A DNA stretch of 64,000 nt, taken from NCBI RefSeq assembly GCF_000235605.1, contig NC_016584.1:3888001-3952000 (forward strand). Reading direction: 5' to 3'. This DNA comes from Desulfosporosinus orientis DSM 765. Its GTDB lineage: Bacteria > Bacillota > Desulfitobacteriia > Desulfitobacteriales > Desulfitobacteriaceae. Shown one piece after another: positions 25,706 to 34,683 of the stretch. Both the position numbers and the translations under genes were made by a program. The notes below the pieces were generated by a model, which did no database searches, was not told the origin of the DNA, and saw only the letters and a list, made by a program, of their open reading frames with translations. Each line of letters opens with the position of its first letter. Position 1 is the stretch's first letter.

Positions 25706-27130
25706 ATGGAAACTTCTTTTGAGAACCAGGTTAAAGGGCTTTATGAAAAAACCGACGGTATCCTTTACGATTTTTTCACCGCCCAGCGCCAAAATAGTCA
25801 GGCCCAAGTTAATATCTCCCAGGAGTTTAAAGAAGAGTTTTTCAGCCTTGTGGATAAAGTAAGTTTAAGTCTTTTAACAGACAAGGATAATTTCTATGGT
25901 TATTTTTTGATGCAAATGGCCCGAGAGCTGCGCTTTGACATCAGCAGCCCGACGGCCGTGAATTTTAAAGGGGCTAAGTATGTTATCTATTTTAATCCCG
26001 TCATTTTTTTAGATCTTAATCTAAAGCAAATGGAAAGCACCATTAAACACGAAATCCTCCATATCTTATCCCTTCATTTAATCCGAGCCAAAGAATATGA
26101 GGGTACTTACAGCACCTTAGCCATTAATCTGGCCATGAATATTGTCGTTAATGCCTATTTAGATCATCTCCCCCCCTATTCTGTTACCTTAGAATGGGTC
26201 AACAGAAATTATTCCTTGAACCTCCTGCCCTATAAACCCTTTGAATATTATCTTGAGGAGATTCAAACCGCCCTGGACTTGCTGGAGGCGGATGAGAATG
26301 CCGCTGATGAACATGATACTGATGACCCTGATCCTGATCCGGAGGAAAGGATCGAAACGGAATATGATCCTGAAAAAGCCCATGACCTTTGGGCTGAGTC
26401 CAGCGATATGGATGAAAAAACCCTTCAGGAATTCACGGAAAAGTTTATTGCTGACGCCCAAAAAGGAAGCATTCCCAATTATTTAGAAAGCATGCTCTCA
26501 GCCCTGAAAAACAGTAAAGGTGAATTGCCTTGGAATTTATATCTCAAGCGGCTGATGGGAACAGTGGAGAGCAGTCCAAAGAAGACGATAACCCGAAGAA
26601 ACCGCAGGCAGCCCCAGCGATTGGATATAAGAGGTCAGCTTAGGAGCCATAAAGCCAAGATAACGGTTGCCCTGGATATCAGCGGCAGCATTAGTGATCA
26701 GGAATTCAACCAAGCCATCAAAGAAGTCCTGGCTATTGTTAAAAATTATAATCATGAGATTACGATTGTCGAATGTGACAGTGAAATCCGACGAGTGTAT
26801 AAGATCAAATCTGTGAAAGACATCAAAGAGCGAATTAATATCCGAGGAGGCACTAAATTCACTCCGGTTTTTGAATATGCCAATCATCATAAGGTTAATT
26901 TGTTAATCTATTTTACGGATGGCAAAGGGGAAGAAAAGCTTCTGACCATACCCAGAGGATATAAAACCTTATGGGTTATCACCGGAAAAGAAGATAAGCT
27001 TTCCTTAAAGAAAGCTTATGGGGCTGTTAAAAAACTTAAAAAGATTGAAATTAAAGATGACTCTTTAACTATGAACGATGTAAAACTAGAGGGATTTTCA
27101 ATGCAAGACCAGGAAAGCCTGTACATTTGA
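25706..27130 (+). CDS. DUF2201-type metallopeptidase-like/VWA protein
   Basis: A 474-residue protein with two parts. The N-terminal half has an HEILH zinc-peptidase-like motif at residues 115-119 inside a predicted helix, followed by another His (LSLH). A strongly acidic linker (about 195-225) precedes a VWA domain with the MIDAS sequence DISGS at residues 324-328, a threonine in GGTKFTP and the aspartate of YFTDGKGE. MoxR ATPases act on VWA partners of this kind. It is the third gene of the triad and is followed by a terminator at 27201. Whether the HExxH site is active is unknown. Confidence 0.85.
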   Translation: METSFENQVKGLYEKTDGILYDFFTAQRQNSQAQVNISQEFKEEFFSLVDKVSLSLLTDKDNFYGYFLMQMARELRFDISSPTAVNFKGAKYVIYFNPVIFLDLNLKQMESTIKHEILHILSLHLIRAKEYEGTYSTLAINLAMNIVVNAYLDHLPPYSVTLEWVNRNYSLNLLPYKPFEYYLEEIQTALDLLEADENAADEHDTDDPDPDPEERIETEYDPEKAHDLWAESSDMDEKTLQEFTEKFIADAQKGSIPNYLESMLSALKNSKGELPWNLYLKRLMGTVESSPKKTITRRNRRQPQRLDIRGQLRSHKAKITVALDISGSISDQEFNQAIKEVLAIVKNYNHEITIVECDSEIRRVYKIKSVKDIKERINIRGGTKFTPVFEYANHHKVNLLIYFTDGKGEEKLLTIPRGYKTLWVITGKEDKLSLKKAYGAVKKLKKIEIKDDSLTMNDVKLEGFSMQDQESLYI

Positions 27131-27200
27131 TGGCCTCTGGTCTCGACGTGCTGAACTTATTTTGTTATTTGCCAGCTAACATAATTAAGCTTATTTATCA

Positions 27201-27231
27201 TTAAAGTGAGTGGTCGCTACACTCACTTTAA
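27201..27231 (+). terminator. terminator after the MoxR/VWA operon
   Basis: Perfect 12-bp stem TTAAAGTGAGTG/CACTCACTTTAA with a 7-base loop, 70 bases after the VWA stop. The remaining gap to 27523 holds AT-rich sequence in which I see nothing else. Confidence 0.7.
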
Positions 27232-27522
27232 TTAGTTTGGTTATGGTTTATTTCGAAAATCGATAGGACTAATGAATATTTTTGTCGGTCGGCTGTCTCA
27301 GGGTCAGATTTGACAACTTGACTATAGCCCATATTTAACAAAAAAATAAACTTGATAATCAATCAAATGGACCAACCTCATTATACAGTTTCATAAGATT
27401 GGAGAATGTAAATCAGCCTAGATCATGGATCTGAAGGTTAGCCCGGGTATTAACAATATTTACATTAAATAGAAGACCTTAATTTGGAGCAAGCTAAATC
27501 CTATTAAGGAGAGTGATTCTTG

Positions 27523-28092
27523 ATGTTGAAGATGAAAGACTCTATTGTTGTTGGGCTTCTTGGAGGTTTATTAGGAACGATCTCCATGAATATATCGAAT
27601 CTGTTAATTTTTAAGGCAGGAAAAACCGAAAAGTTATATGGACATATAGCTGGTGAATTATTCGTAGCTCCTTTCCGAACAAATCAAAGGAAGAATTTTA
27701 TTTTAGGCCAAATAGCACATATAGGCATAGGTTCAATTTGGGGAATTCCTTTAACCTATCTTTTAAAGAAAACAGGCAAAGATTATTATCTGATTAAAGG
27801 CACTGTAATATCAACACTTTCTCTAGGAAGTATTATACTTGGACAAAAATTTTATGTCTTTAAAAAGTTCGGGCTGACTAAGACTTCTTACTCTGCCCTA
27901 TGGAACCATCTTGTTTATGGGCTAGTTTCTGCACAGGCCATAGTTTCCTTAGCTGACCCAACTATTTTTGCCTCAGTGAATAAGAGTCATCAAAATAACG
28001 ATAGACAGATTAAACCAGAGATCGGTTATCACTATACGGATGGGCTTTCGAATGAGCTGGATCAATCACAATTATATCACCTGGAATATTAA
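27523..28092 (+). CDS. membrane protein of unknown function
   Basis: A 189-residue protein starting at ATG 27523 (AAGGAGAG about a dozen bases upstream). Hydrophobic segments near residues 5-30, 65-85, 95-115 and 130-150 suggest four membrane helices. GLLGGLLGTISMNISNLL at the start resembles YagU/DUF1440-like integral proteins, but I cannot assign the family firmly. It stands alone, with degenerate gene fragments downstream. No catalytic residues recognised. Confidence 0.6.
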   Translation: MLKMKDSIVVGLLGGLLGTISMNISNLLIFKAGKTEKLYGHIAGELFVAPFRTNQRKNFILGQIAHIGIGSIWGIPLTYLLKKTGKDYYLIKGTVISTLSLGSIILGQKFYVFKKFGLTKTSYSALWNHLVYGLVSAQAIVSLADPTIFASVNKSHQNNDRQIKPEIGYHYTDGLSNELDQSQLYHLEY

Positions 28093-28279
28093 TTTCAGTG
28101 TTGCCAGGCAAACGTGCCTGTTCTTTAAAGGATTCCATCTGCAAAGCAGCTTGGGCTGCTTCCTTCTTTGTTTTGACAGTTCTGGATAAAGTCAATACTC
28201 CATCCCAGTTTCTGAACAGTTGCAGGGCTGTTAATACCGTCTAAATTAGTATTAAGGCTTTTATCTCTAAGCCAAAGAT

Positions 28280-28456
28280 TTATCTTCCGTTCTTGACCGA
28301 AGCATATTTGGGATGAACATAAAGTAGAATTACCCCGATTTTTAAAGAACGTACTTGATGGAGCATTTGTTCCAGTCTTAAACTCTTGGTGATTAGTTTG
28401 ACAATATCTCGATCATCATCCACAACTAAGATTGTTTTCACTACAATGTTCACCAT
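28280..28456 (-). pseudogene. truncated response-regulator receiver fragment
   Basis: A 58-codon frame starts with the receiver-domain N-terminus KTILVVDDDRDIVKLITKSLR, including the acidic DDD pocket (first part KTILVVDDD, then RDIVKLITKSLR). After the first helix the sequence changes to an unrelated tail and stops, so the phosphorylated Asp and the output domain are missing. It is a deletion remnant, next to a GNAT fragment that is also incomplete. Confidence 0.6.
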
Positions 28457-28479
28457 TCTTTCTGGATCACCAACACAAA

Positions 28480-28869
28480 TTATAATTTTAAAACCATTTC
28501 AAATTGCCCAACATGATATTCAAATCCTGACTTAGCCAAAATACTGCTTGCCAAGCCCTTGCCCCGATTTTCTTTGTTTACAGCAAATTGAGTAATATCT
28601 CCTGTCTTATCGTCGATAATGCCATAACCGGCTATGGTATTGTCCAGATTTACTACTAAATATGTAAAAGTCTCCAAAACAACATCGATAGATGTTATGG
28701 AATTCTGCCAGGAAGGTTTATAATCCCAAAAACCTTTGATTTGTTCGAAGTCCACTCTCTTAACTTTTTCAACCTTCCAGGTTTCTCTCGGTAAAAATTC
28801 TTTCTTATTTAACTGGAAGCAGGATAATTCTCTTTGAATCTCTAAACCCCAAACCAATGGGTGCCGCAA
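28480..28869 (-). pseudogene. GNAT acetyltransferase fragment
   Basis: The frame encodes 129 residues with a GNAT core: TYLVVNLDNTIAGYGIIDD, ITQFAVNKENRGKGLASSIL (the acetyl-CoA R-x-x-G-x-G/A loop as NRGKGLA) and a short tail. It has no ATG; its first codons come from one arm of the hairpin at 28850-28907, and C-terminal strands after the acetyl-CoA loop are missing. It therefore looks truncated at both ends. A functional short protein is possible but unlikely. Confidence 0.6.
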
Positions 28870-28907
28870 AATTACTTTTTAGCAATTTTGCGGCACCCAT
28901 TGGTTTG
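28850..28907. repeat. 24-bp perfect inverted repeat
   Basis: Perfect 24-bp arms at 28850-28873 (beginning CAAACCAATGGG) and 28884-28907 (ending CCCATTGGTTTG) around a 10-base T-rich loop. The stem is longer than an ordinary terminator. It separates the GNAT fragment from the gene at 28936 and could be a bidirectional terminator or the remains of a small mobile element. Confidence 0.75.
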
Positions 28908-28935
28908 TAAGCTATTGTAATTGAGGCTTTGGGCA

Positions 28936-29193
28936 TTATCCAATGTTGCTGTTAGGCAGTAGATGGCTAAAATTTTCAGCAAACTGCATGACAACGGTTT
29001 GTACTTCCGACAGCTTTTCTGGTTTTAGCAAAGCAATCATTTTGGGAAGAAACTGTACAATATCATCCTGTGTAAAATTACCTTCCATCAGCTTCTTAAA
29101 GCTTTCATCGAGTAATACTTTTGCTTCCTCTACCTTGTCGTCTTTTACTCTTTCTAAAATAAAACTTAAAAATTGTTCCTGTCCGTGATTCAT
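28936..29193 (-). CDS. small soluble protein of unknown function
   Basis: An 85-residue protein. The ATG at 29193 follows GGAGGTTAGT, so the longer open frame, which lacks a ribosome site, is rejected. It is entirely helical in prediction (FLSFILERVKDDKVEEAKVLL and so on), acidic, with no cysteine and no membrane segment. A final 20 residues are polar. No family recognised. It is a lone gene upstream of the repeat at 28850. Confidence 0.6.
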   Translation of the reverse strand: MNHGQEQFLSFILERVKDDKVEEAKVLLDESFKKLMEGNFTQDDIVQFLPKMIALLKPEKLSEVQTVVMQFAENFSHLLPNSNIG

Positions 29194-29317
29194 ACTAACC
29201 TCCATTAAGCTTGATAACATCACATAGTATATCACAAATTTAGTATATTCACAGCTTGTCATCTTCACTTGTGTGGTAATCGGACAATGACGTTTGTTCT
29301 ACTACATTGAGAACAAA

Positions 29318-30421
29318 TTACAGGATAATCAATTCATAATCTCGGCTGCCCATACCGATTTCTTCAGCATGACGCATTTGGATAGTACCGTCTATATAGG
29401 AGCGTAAACCTTTAAACTTATCCGCACCAGATTCATGATTGCAAGAAAGATGAGAGTCAGCGAAACCATGCTGTTTATTTACTAAATCATAACTTGCCTG
29501 ATCAAGGGCTACCGGATCGGTGGATGCCAAGAAACCAATATCTGGAACAATAGGTGCATCGCTCCATGATGCACAATCACAATCGGGAGTGATATTTATG
29601 AGAAAGTTTATATAACCAATACGTTTCTCATGAGATTTGGCAAAGCCATATGCGTATTCGGCCATCCGTTCAAGAAAAGCTTCTAAGTCTGTCTGCCAGT
29701 CGATCCCGTTGGCCTTTACTGGGCAAACGGTTAGACACTCACCACAGCCAATACATTTATCCAAGTTAATATTAGCCTTCTCACTCATAGTTATGGCCTG
29801 CTCAGGACAAACTTCGCTGCACTCACCGCAGCCAATACATTTATCTTCATCAACTATAATCTTGGTACCATGCTGCTCCTTTTTACCGACCGCTGGTGCT
29901 CCTCCCATGGCAAGATTTTTTATTGCCCCACCGAAGCCACCCATCTCATGCCCCTTAAAGTGAGATAAGACAATGACACTGTCAGCATTAACAATATCTT
30001 TGGCTAGTTTTACTTTCTTGAAGTGTTTTTTATCAATCTCTACCTCAGTAATATTATCACTGCGCAGTCCATCAGCTATGATAACCGGCGCACCTGTAAC
30101 CGTAAAATCAAATCCATGCTCCAGTGCGGTCAATAGATGATCAACGGAGTTATGCCGGCTTCCGCCATAGAGTGTATTAGTATCCGTTAGAAAAGGTTTA
30201 GCACCCTTTTCCTTAATCTTATCCGCCACTTGACGAACAAAAAGAGGGCTAATAAAACCATCACTTCCACGTTCCCCGAAGTGCAGTTTGATAGCGGTTA
30301 GGTCATCTTTCTCAATAAACTCACTAAAACCAGCCTGTTCAAATAAGTTTCTTATTTTGCTGATCTTATTACCCTTATCTGTTCTCGTTCTCAGATTGAC
30401 AAAATATACTTTGCTGGACAT
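29318..30421 (-). CDS. DUF362 4Fe-4S protein
   Basis: A 367-residue cytoplasmic protein beginning at ATG 30421 behind GAGGGGAAAG. The N-terminal 190 residues form DUF362 (AIKLHFGERGSDGFISP, GGSRHNSVDHL, LSHFKGHEMGGFGGAIKN, read here as separate blocks). Two ferredoxin motifs follow: CIGCGECSEVCP and CIGCGECLTVCP, each ready to hold a 4Fe-4S cluster. The C-terminal part continues DUF362 (ASTDPVALDQASYDLVN). Such proteins are common in anaerobes, with no fixed reaction. It lies 73 bases after a MerR gene, in the same orientation, and is probably under its control. Confidence 0.87.
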   Translation of the reverse strand: MSSKVYFVNLRTRTDKGNKISKIRNLFEQAGFSEFIEKDDLTAIKLHFGERGSDGFISPLFVRQVADKIKEKGAKPFLTDTNTLYGGSRHNSVDHLLTALEHGFDFTVTGAPVIIADGLRSDNITEVEIDKKHFKKVKLAKDIVNADSVIVLSHFKGHEMGGFGGAIKNLAMGGAPAVGKKEQHGTKIIVDEDKCIGCGECSEVCPEQAITMSEKANINLDKCIGCGECLTVCPVKANGIDWQTDLEAFLERMAEYAYGFAKSHEKRIGYINFLINITPDCDCASWSDAPIVPDIGFLASTDPVALDQASYDLVNKQHGFADSHLSCNHESGADKFKGLRSYIDGTIQMRHAEEIGMGSRDYELIIL

Positions 30422-30494
30422 TTTTCTTTCCCCTCTCAATAGTTAAAGTTGTATCACATTCCTTGACACTTTTCAGTTTAATTACCCATAAAAA

Positions 30495-30881
30495 TTAAGT
30501 CTCTATTCTTCTTAGTTCCTTTTCTTTTTCAACTACAGACTTTTCATAGACATCAATCTTATAATCCAGGCGTTCCAGGGTTTTCTTCATGTCGTCCATT
30601 TTTGCTGTGAGCTGTTTTCGCTGCTCGATTAAGAGCTCTTTTCTTGCCTTAATGGTTTCATCACCTTGTTGAAAAAGGGTTACATACTCAATCAATACCT
30701 CAATGGGAAGACCTGCTCCTCGCATGCATTTGATAAATTCGACCCACTTGCAGTCTTCCTCCGTATAATCCCTGACCCCGCTTTTTTTACGGTTCACATG
30801 AGGTATTAGTCCGATACGCTCATAATAACGAAGTGTATCCTGAGGAATTTCAAATTTATCACTTACTTCTGTAATCGTCAT
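30495..30881 (-). CDS. MerR family regulator (AdhR-like)
   Basis: A 128-residue regulator: HTH ITEVSDKFEIPQDTLRYYERIGL, wing SGVRDYTEEDCKWVEFIKC, then a coiled coil to the C-terminus with no large effector domain. CMRGAGLP includes a lone cysteine in the position typical of aldehyde/electrophile sensors of the AdhR group. The promoter in front of it has MerR geometry (30905-30935), and the DUF362 gene follows. Sensing of reactive carbonyls is an inference from family. Confidence 0.88.
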   Translation of the reverse strand: MTITEVSDKFEIPQDTLRYYERIGLIPHVNRKKSGVRDYTEEDCKWVEFIKCMRGAGLPIEVLIEYVTLFQQGDETIKARKELLIEQRKQLTAKMDDMKKTLERLDYKIDVYEKSVVEKEKELRRIET

Positions 30882-30904
30882 AGGTTTTCACCTCCCAATA
30901 TACC

Positions 30905-30935
30905 ATATTAATACTTGGAGTTAACTCCAAGTCAA
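30905..30935 (-). promoter_or_regulatory. MerR-type autoregulated promoter
   Basis: Minus strand: TTGACT (30930-30935) and TAATAT (30905-30910) are 19 bp apart; a perfect 20-bp palindrome, ACTTGGAGTT plus its complement half AACTCCAAGT, fills 30913-30932. This is the classical operator arrangement of AdhR-like MerR proteins. Confidence 0.82.
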
Positions 30936-30941
30936 GCATTT

Positions 30942-30979
30942 TTTTATCTTTTAACCGTTAAATGAAAAGGTAAATTCGT
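30942..30979 (+). repeat. left copy of a 38-bp direct repeat flanking IS30 element
   Basis: This 38-base stretch, ending AATGAAAAGGTAAATTCGT, recurs at 32640-32677 with a single mismatch. Only one half of the palindrome found at the right copy is present here. Confidence 0.75.
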
Positions 30980-31043
30980 GATGGCAGTAGTTAATTCGTG
31001 TTTCATGATGTTAGTCTTGCACTAGTTTTTGATACAATGGATA

Positions 31044-32434
31044 GGCAGTGGATTCCTCCTCACCCGAGGAGGTCATTATGGCTAACATGAATTATGATGG
31101 TAAACACTTAACAACGACCCAACGTATTAAGATCGAAAAGGGATTACTGGATGGGGAATCCTTGGCTTCTATTGCCAGAAGAATTGCCAAGCACCCCAGT
31201 ACAGTGGCTAAGGAAATCAGGAAATACCGCTACTTTCCCGATCGGGAAACTCCTTCAAAAAAGCTTCCCTGCCTTCTTAAAAAGAACTGTCAGATCCGCT
31301 TTCTCTGTGACAAAAAAGATTGTGTCAAACTCTGCAAAACCTGTTATGATCCCTCCCGTGAAGCGGACTGTCAGGAAATCTGCCCCGATTATACAGCCAC
31401 CGTCTGCCCTAAAATTCAGAAGGCTCCTTATGTCTGTAATGGGTGCCCTAAGTTTAAACGCTGTTCGCTTCAGCATGCCCTCTATTCTGCCCAGCGGGCC
31501 GATGAGGCATCCCAGGATCTTTTAGTTTCCTGCCGCAACGGGATTAACCAGTCTCCGGCTGACATCGCCCTGCTCGATGACCTCATTTCTCCTTTGTTAA
31601 AACAGGGGCAATCTCTAGCCCACATTTATGCCCATCACGGCCATGAAATCCCCTGCTGCCGCAGAACGCTTTACAATTACATCGATCAAGGGGTCTTTAC
31701 CGCCAGGAATATCGATTTGAGACGACGAGTCCGTTACAAATGCAAGGAACGCAAGCAAGGAACCCGAGTGAGCCTCGCGGCCAGGGAATTCCGAATCAAT
31801 CGCACTTATGATGATTTCTGTGCCCTGATGAAAAAGGCCCCTTCCTCTTCAGTGGTGGAGATGGACACCGTGGAAGGCGGGCGCGGGAATAGTAAGCAGG
31901 CCTTTTTAACCCTGTTTTTCCGAAACTGTTCCCTGATGCTGATCTTTGTTCTCGCCGAAAAAACTCAGGAATGCGTTACTGAAGTCTTTGATACGCTTTC
32001 GGAAAAGCTGGGGGTCCCAACCTTCCAGGACCTTTTCCCGCTCATCCTTACCGATAACGGAACTGAATTTCAGAACCCTCAACGATTGGAATGCAATCGT
32101 CACGGGGCAAGCCGGACCCGGATCTTTTACTGTAATCCAAACAGTTCCTGGCAGAAAGGAATGCTTGAGAAGAACCATGAATACCTGCGCTATGTCATTC
32201 CCAAGGGGCAGAGTCTGGATGCTTACGACCAGAACGATGCTACTCTGTTAATGAACCACATCAACAGTGAAGCAAGAGACAGCCTGAACGGCTGCACTCC
32301 GTTCAGGCTGTCTCTTTTGCTTTTAAATCCTAAGTTGCATGATCTTCTGAAACTGGTTCAAATTCCTCCGGATGAGGTCACTCTAAAACAATCGCTCTTG
32401 AAATAACACTCATCTCGCGGGGGAATCCACTGCC
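31044..32434 (+). mobile_element. IS30-family insertion sequence
   Basis: A transposase gene bounded by 13-bp inverted repeats: GGCAGTGGATTCC at 31044-31056 and its reverse complement at 32422-32434. Length is about 1.39 kb. I could not find a convincing 2-3 bp target duplication at these borders. Outside, copies of TTAGTYYTGCAC occur to the left (31013) and twice to the right (32438 and 32467), so the true ends could lie further out. Confidence 0.72.
31078..32406 (+). CDS. IS30 family transposase
   Basis: A 442-residue transposase. The ATG at 31078 follows GAGGAGG. The N-terminal HTH reads LTTTQRIKIEKGLLDGESLA then IARRIAKHPSTVAKEI; a cysteine-rich region (several CxxC pairs, residues 70-130) is typical of this IS30 branch. 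The DDE catalytic core shows VEMDTVEG, LTDNGTEFQNP and WQKGMLEKNHEYLRYVIPKG. All three acidic residues are present and the frame is intact, so it may be active. Confidence 0.9.
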   Translation: MANMNYDGKHLTTTQRIKIEKGLLDGESLASIARRIAKHPSTVAKEIRKYRYFPDRETPSKKLPCLLKKNCQIRFLCDKKDCVKLCKTCYDPSREADCQEICPDYTATVCPKIQKAPYVCNGCPKFKRCSLQHALYSAQRADEASQDLLVSCRNGINQSPADIALLDDLISPLLKQGQSLAHIYAHHGHEIPCCRRTLYNYIDQGVFTARNIDLRRRVRYKCKERKQGTRVSLAAREFRINRTYDDFCALMKKAPSSSVVEMDTVEGGRGNSKQAFLTLFFRNCSLMLIFVLAEKTQECVTEVFDTLSEKLGVPTFQDLFPLILTDNGTEFQNPQRLECNRHGASRTRIFYCNPNSSWQKGMLEKNHEYLRYVIPKGQSLDAYDQNDATLLMNHINSEARDSLNGCTPFRLSLLLLNPKLHDLLKLVQIPPDEVTLKQSLLK

Positions 32435-32617
32435 GAATTTAGTCCTGCACGACAACGACATGTGGAATTTAGTTTTGCACACTGTTTCAGATGTCTGTTT
32501 CTCATGGGAAAAACAGAGATAAGATCTCTTTAGTGGCATTATACAGCCTATTTCTACTCCTGTAAAGCAAAATGAGTTGACCTTAGCCTTGCATCTTCAA
32601 TGCTTTGGCAGAATCGA

Positions 32618-32677
32618 GAATTTACCTTTTCATTTAACGTTTTATCTTTTAAACGTTAAATGAAAAGGTAAATTCGT
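32618..32677. repeat. 24-bp inverted repeat containing right copy of the flanking 38-bp repeat
   Basis: Perfect 24-bp arms 32618-32641 and 32652-32675 around a 10-base loop; bases 32640-32677 match 30942-30979. The gap 32435-32762 otherwise contains two TTAGTYYTGCAC copies and the kinase promoter region. Confidence 0.8.
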
Positions 32678-32783
32678 AGATATTATGGAAAGACAGTGGA
32701 TTCGATTAATTTCTGCAATAATATTTTTCGATATTTCCATTTAAAGAGCTTTTAGTGATAAAATGGGTCGTGAGGTGAACTTC

Positions 32784-34598
32784 GTGTCAATTTACCGATG
32801 GTGTGTTCGCAATAAACTTTTATTGTTTATAATAACCTTATTAACGTTACCGGTGTTGCTGTCCGGCTATATGTTGTACAACGTAAATTATGCGGAACAA
32901 TTTTTAGTCCAGCACCAACGGGATAAACTAAATGTATTAGTTGACAGGTTAGATACTACACTGAGTTCTAAAATAACTACGATGTCCACTGAATCGACAG
33001 ATCTTAATAAAGACCAAATTCGTTTAATCTTGAAGAATTTTATTGCTACAAACACCAGCGAATTTCCGGAATTAGAAGTCGGCTTTTATTCTTACAACCT
33101 GCACACGATTGTGGTCAACGGAACAGGGGGTTTTTACCTTGGCCGGAGATTTGTAACACTGGGTGAACAAACCAACGGACAAATTAGCAAAGATGCAGAA
33201 AAGCAATTTATGGATATGACGGAACGACGCACTGGAACAATTATCGAGATCAGTAAACCAGTGGTGCGTGACGGCAAATTTGAAGGTGTGATTTGGGGAA
33301 TTGAAAACCTTAATCTTACCGGCATTCAAGAACAAATTGACAGGGAAAAGCAAATAGCTTATCTGGTCATAGGCATTGCGTTACTTTTGGGACTGGGAGG
33401 CTCAGTACTATTAATACGAAATTTTATCGCCGGTGTCCATGATATTAAGGCCGGTTTACATGCTTTGGAGTCAGACTTAAACAATAACCTTCAGAAAAAG
33501 TCAGGTGAATTTGGTGAAATTATTGCAGCGATCAACCATTTAGCTTCTAAATTGAGAAAAACACAAAGTCTCAATGAAATAATTATAACATCCATCAGTG
33601 ATGCTGTTGTGGCCATCGACAATAAGGGATTGGTAATCATGGCTAATCCGGCTTCTCACCAGATGTTAGGACTCCATACCTGCTGCTTGGATTGCCCGGT
33701 AGATCAAGGCTTTCCCAGCGGCTCCCCTTTTCCAGGAATACTTTGGAACACCCTGAAAGAGGGTCCTTTAATTAAGGAAAAAAAATATTCCTTAGTTAAT
33801 GCAGACCAGGAAACTCGGGAACTATTGGTTAATACCTCCCATTTAATCAATGGCAGGTCGGGCGTCATCGGCACAATGCTCCATTGTATCGATATAACTG
33901 AAAGTACCCGTTTGCAGCAAAAAAACCAACTGCAGGAAAGACTGGCCGCTCTGGGGAAATTGGTTGCCGGTGTAGCCCATGAAATTAGAAACCCGTTAAC
34001 CTCAATTAGTGGTTATGTTGAATACCTGGAAAAAGCAAAAAATCCCTCAGCCCGCTCCTGGGGCAATATTAAAAGGGAAATTAACAGGTTAAACATGCTT
34101 CTGGAAAGGCTTCTTTTATTTGCCCGTCCGGCAGACACACGCTTTGCTCCCGGTGATATTAATTCATTGTTGGAAGTGTCATTGCAGATATTAATTGAAC
34201 TAAATCAGGATAATGTAGGCATTGTCCGGGAATTCACCCCCCATCTGCCTCTGGCTAGCATGGATTCGGAGCAGATGGAGCAAGTGATCAAAAATATCAT
34301 CTATAATGCTTACCAGGCTATGCCTAATGGCGGTCAGTTAACCATACGCACAGGCATCTGTGATGGCTTGCTCTATATGGAATTTACGGATACAGGTGTT
34401 GGAATTGCCGCTGATGAAATTCCACTTTTATTTGATCCGTTTTTTACCACCCGGGCTAAAGGAAGCGGACTTGGCTTGACAATAGCTTATGAAATAGTTA
34501 AAGCCCATGAAGGAAGCATTGAAGTGAACAGTGAACCCGGTAAAGGTACAACGTTCACAGTATTTTTGCATCGTTATTCCCCGGAAGAAAACGGATAG
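32784..34598 (+). CDS. membrane sensor histidine kinase with PAS domain
   Basis: A 604-residue kinase. I prefer the GTG at 32784 (GAGGTGA six bases upstream) to the ATG at 32763. First membrane helix near residues 15-35, an extracytoplasmic sensor of about 160 residues, second helix IAYLVIGIALLLGLGGSVLL, then a HAMP-like linker, a PAS domain (ISDAVVAIDNKGLVIMANPA region, with a CC-x2-DC cysteine cluster), HisKA with phospho-His in GVAHEIRNPLTS, and HATPase with N-box NIIYNAYQAM, DTGVGIA and GSGLGLTI. It precedes the NtrC-type regulator and is its cognate kinase. The cysteine cluster could bind metal or sense redox; inferred. Confidence 0.92.
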   Translation: MSIYRWCVRNKLLLFIITLLTLPVLLSGYMLYNVNYAEQFLVQHQRDKLNVLVDRLDTTLSSKITTMSTESTDLNKDQIRLILKNFIATNTSEFPELEVGFYSYNLHTIVVNGTGGFYLGRRFVTLGEQTNGQISKDAEKQFMDMTERRTGTIIEISKPVVRDGKFEGVIWGIENLNLTGIQEQIDREKQIAYLVIGIALLLGLGGSVLLIRNFIAGVHDIKAGLHALESDLNNNLQKKSGEFGEIIAAINHLASKLRKTQSLNEIIITSISDAVVAIDNKGLVIMANPASHQMLGLHTCCLDCPVDQGFPSGSPFPGILWNTLKEGPLIKEKKYSLVNADQETRELLVNTSHLINGRSGVIGTMLHCIDITESTRLQQKNQLQERLAALGKLVAGVAHEIRNPLTSISGYVEYLEKAKNPSARSWGNIKREINRLNMLLERLLLFARPADTRFAPGDINSLLEVSLQILIELNQDNVGIVREFTPHLPLASMDSEQMEQVIKNIIYNAYQAMPNGGQLTIRTGICDGLLYMEFTDTGVGIAADEIPLLFDPFFTTRAKGSGLGLTIAYEIVKAHEGSIEVNSEPGKGTTFTVFLHRYSPEENG

Positions 34599-34683
34599 TT
34601 TCCACAACCGCCGGCAGTGAAGCTAACCTAGCAGATTATTTGAAAAGGGACATGATTATTGCGGCTTTGATGGAGGTATTCTA

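Noticed and set aside
28010-28195. 61-codon minus-strand frame overlapping the end of the membrane-protein gene at 27523
   Set aside because: No ribosome site and no recognisable family; most of it lies inside or just after another gene.
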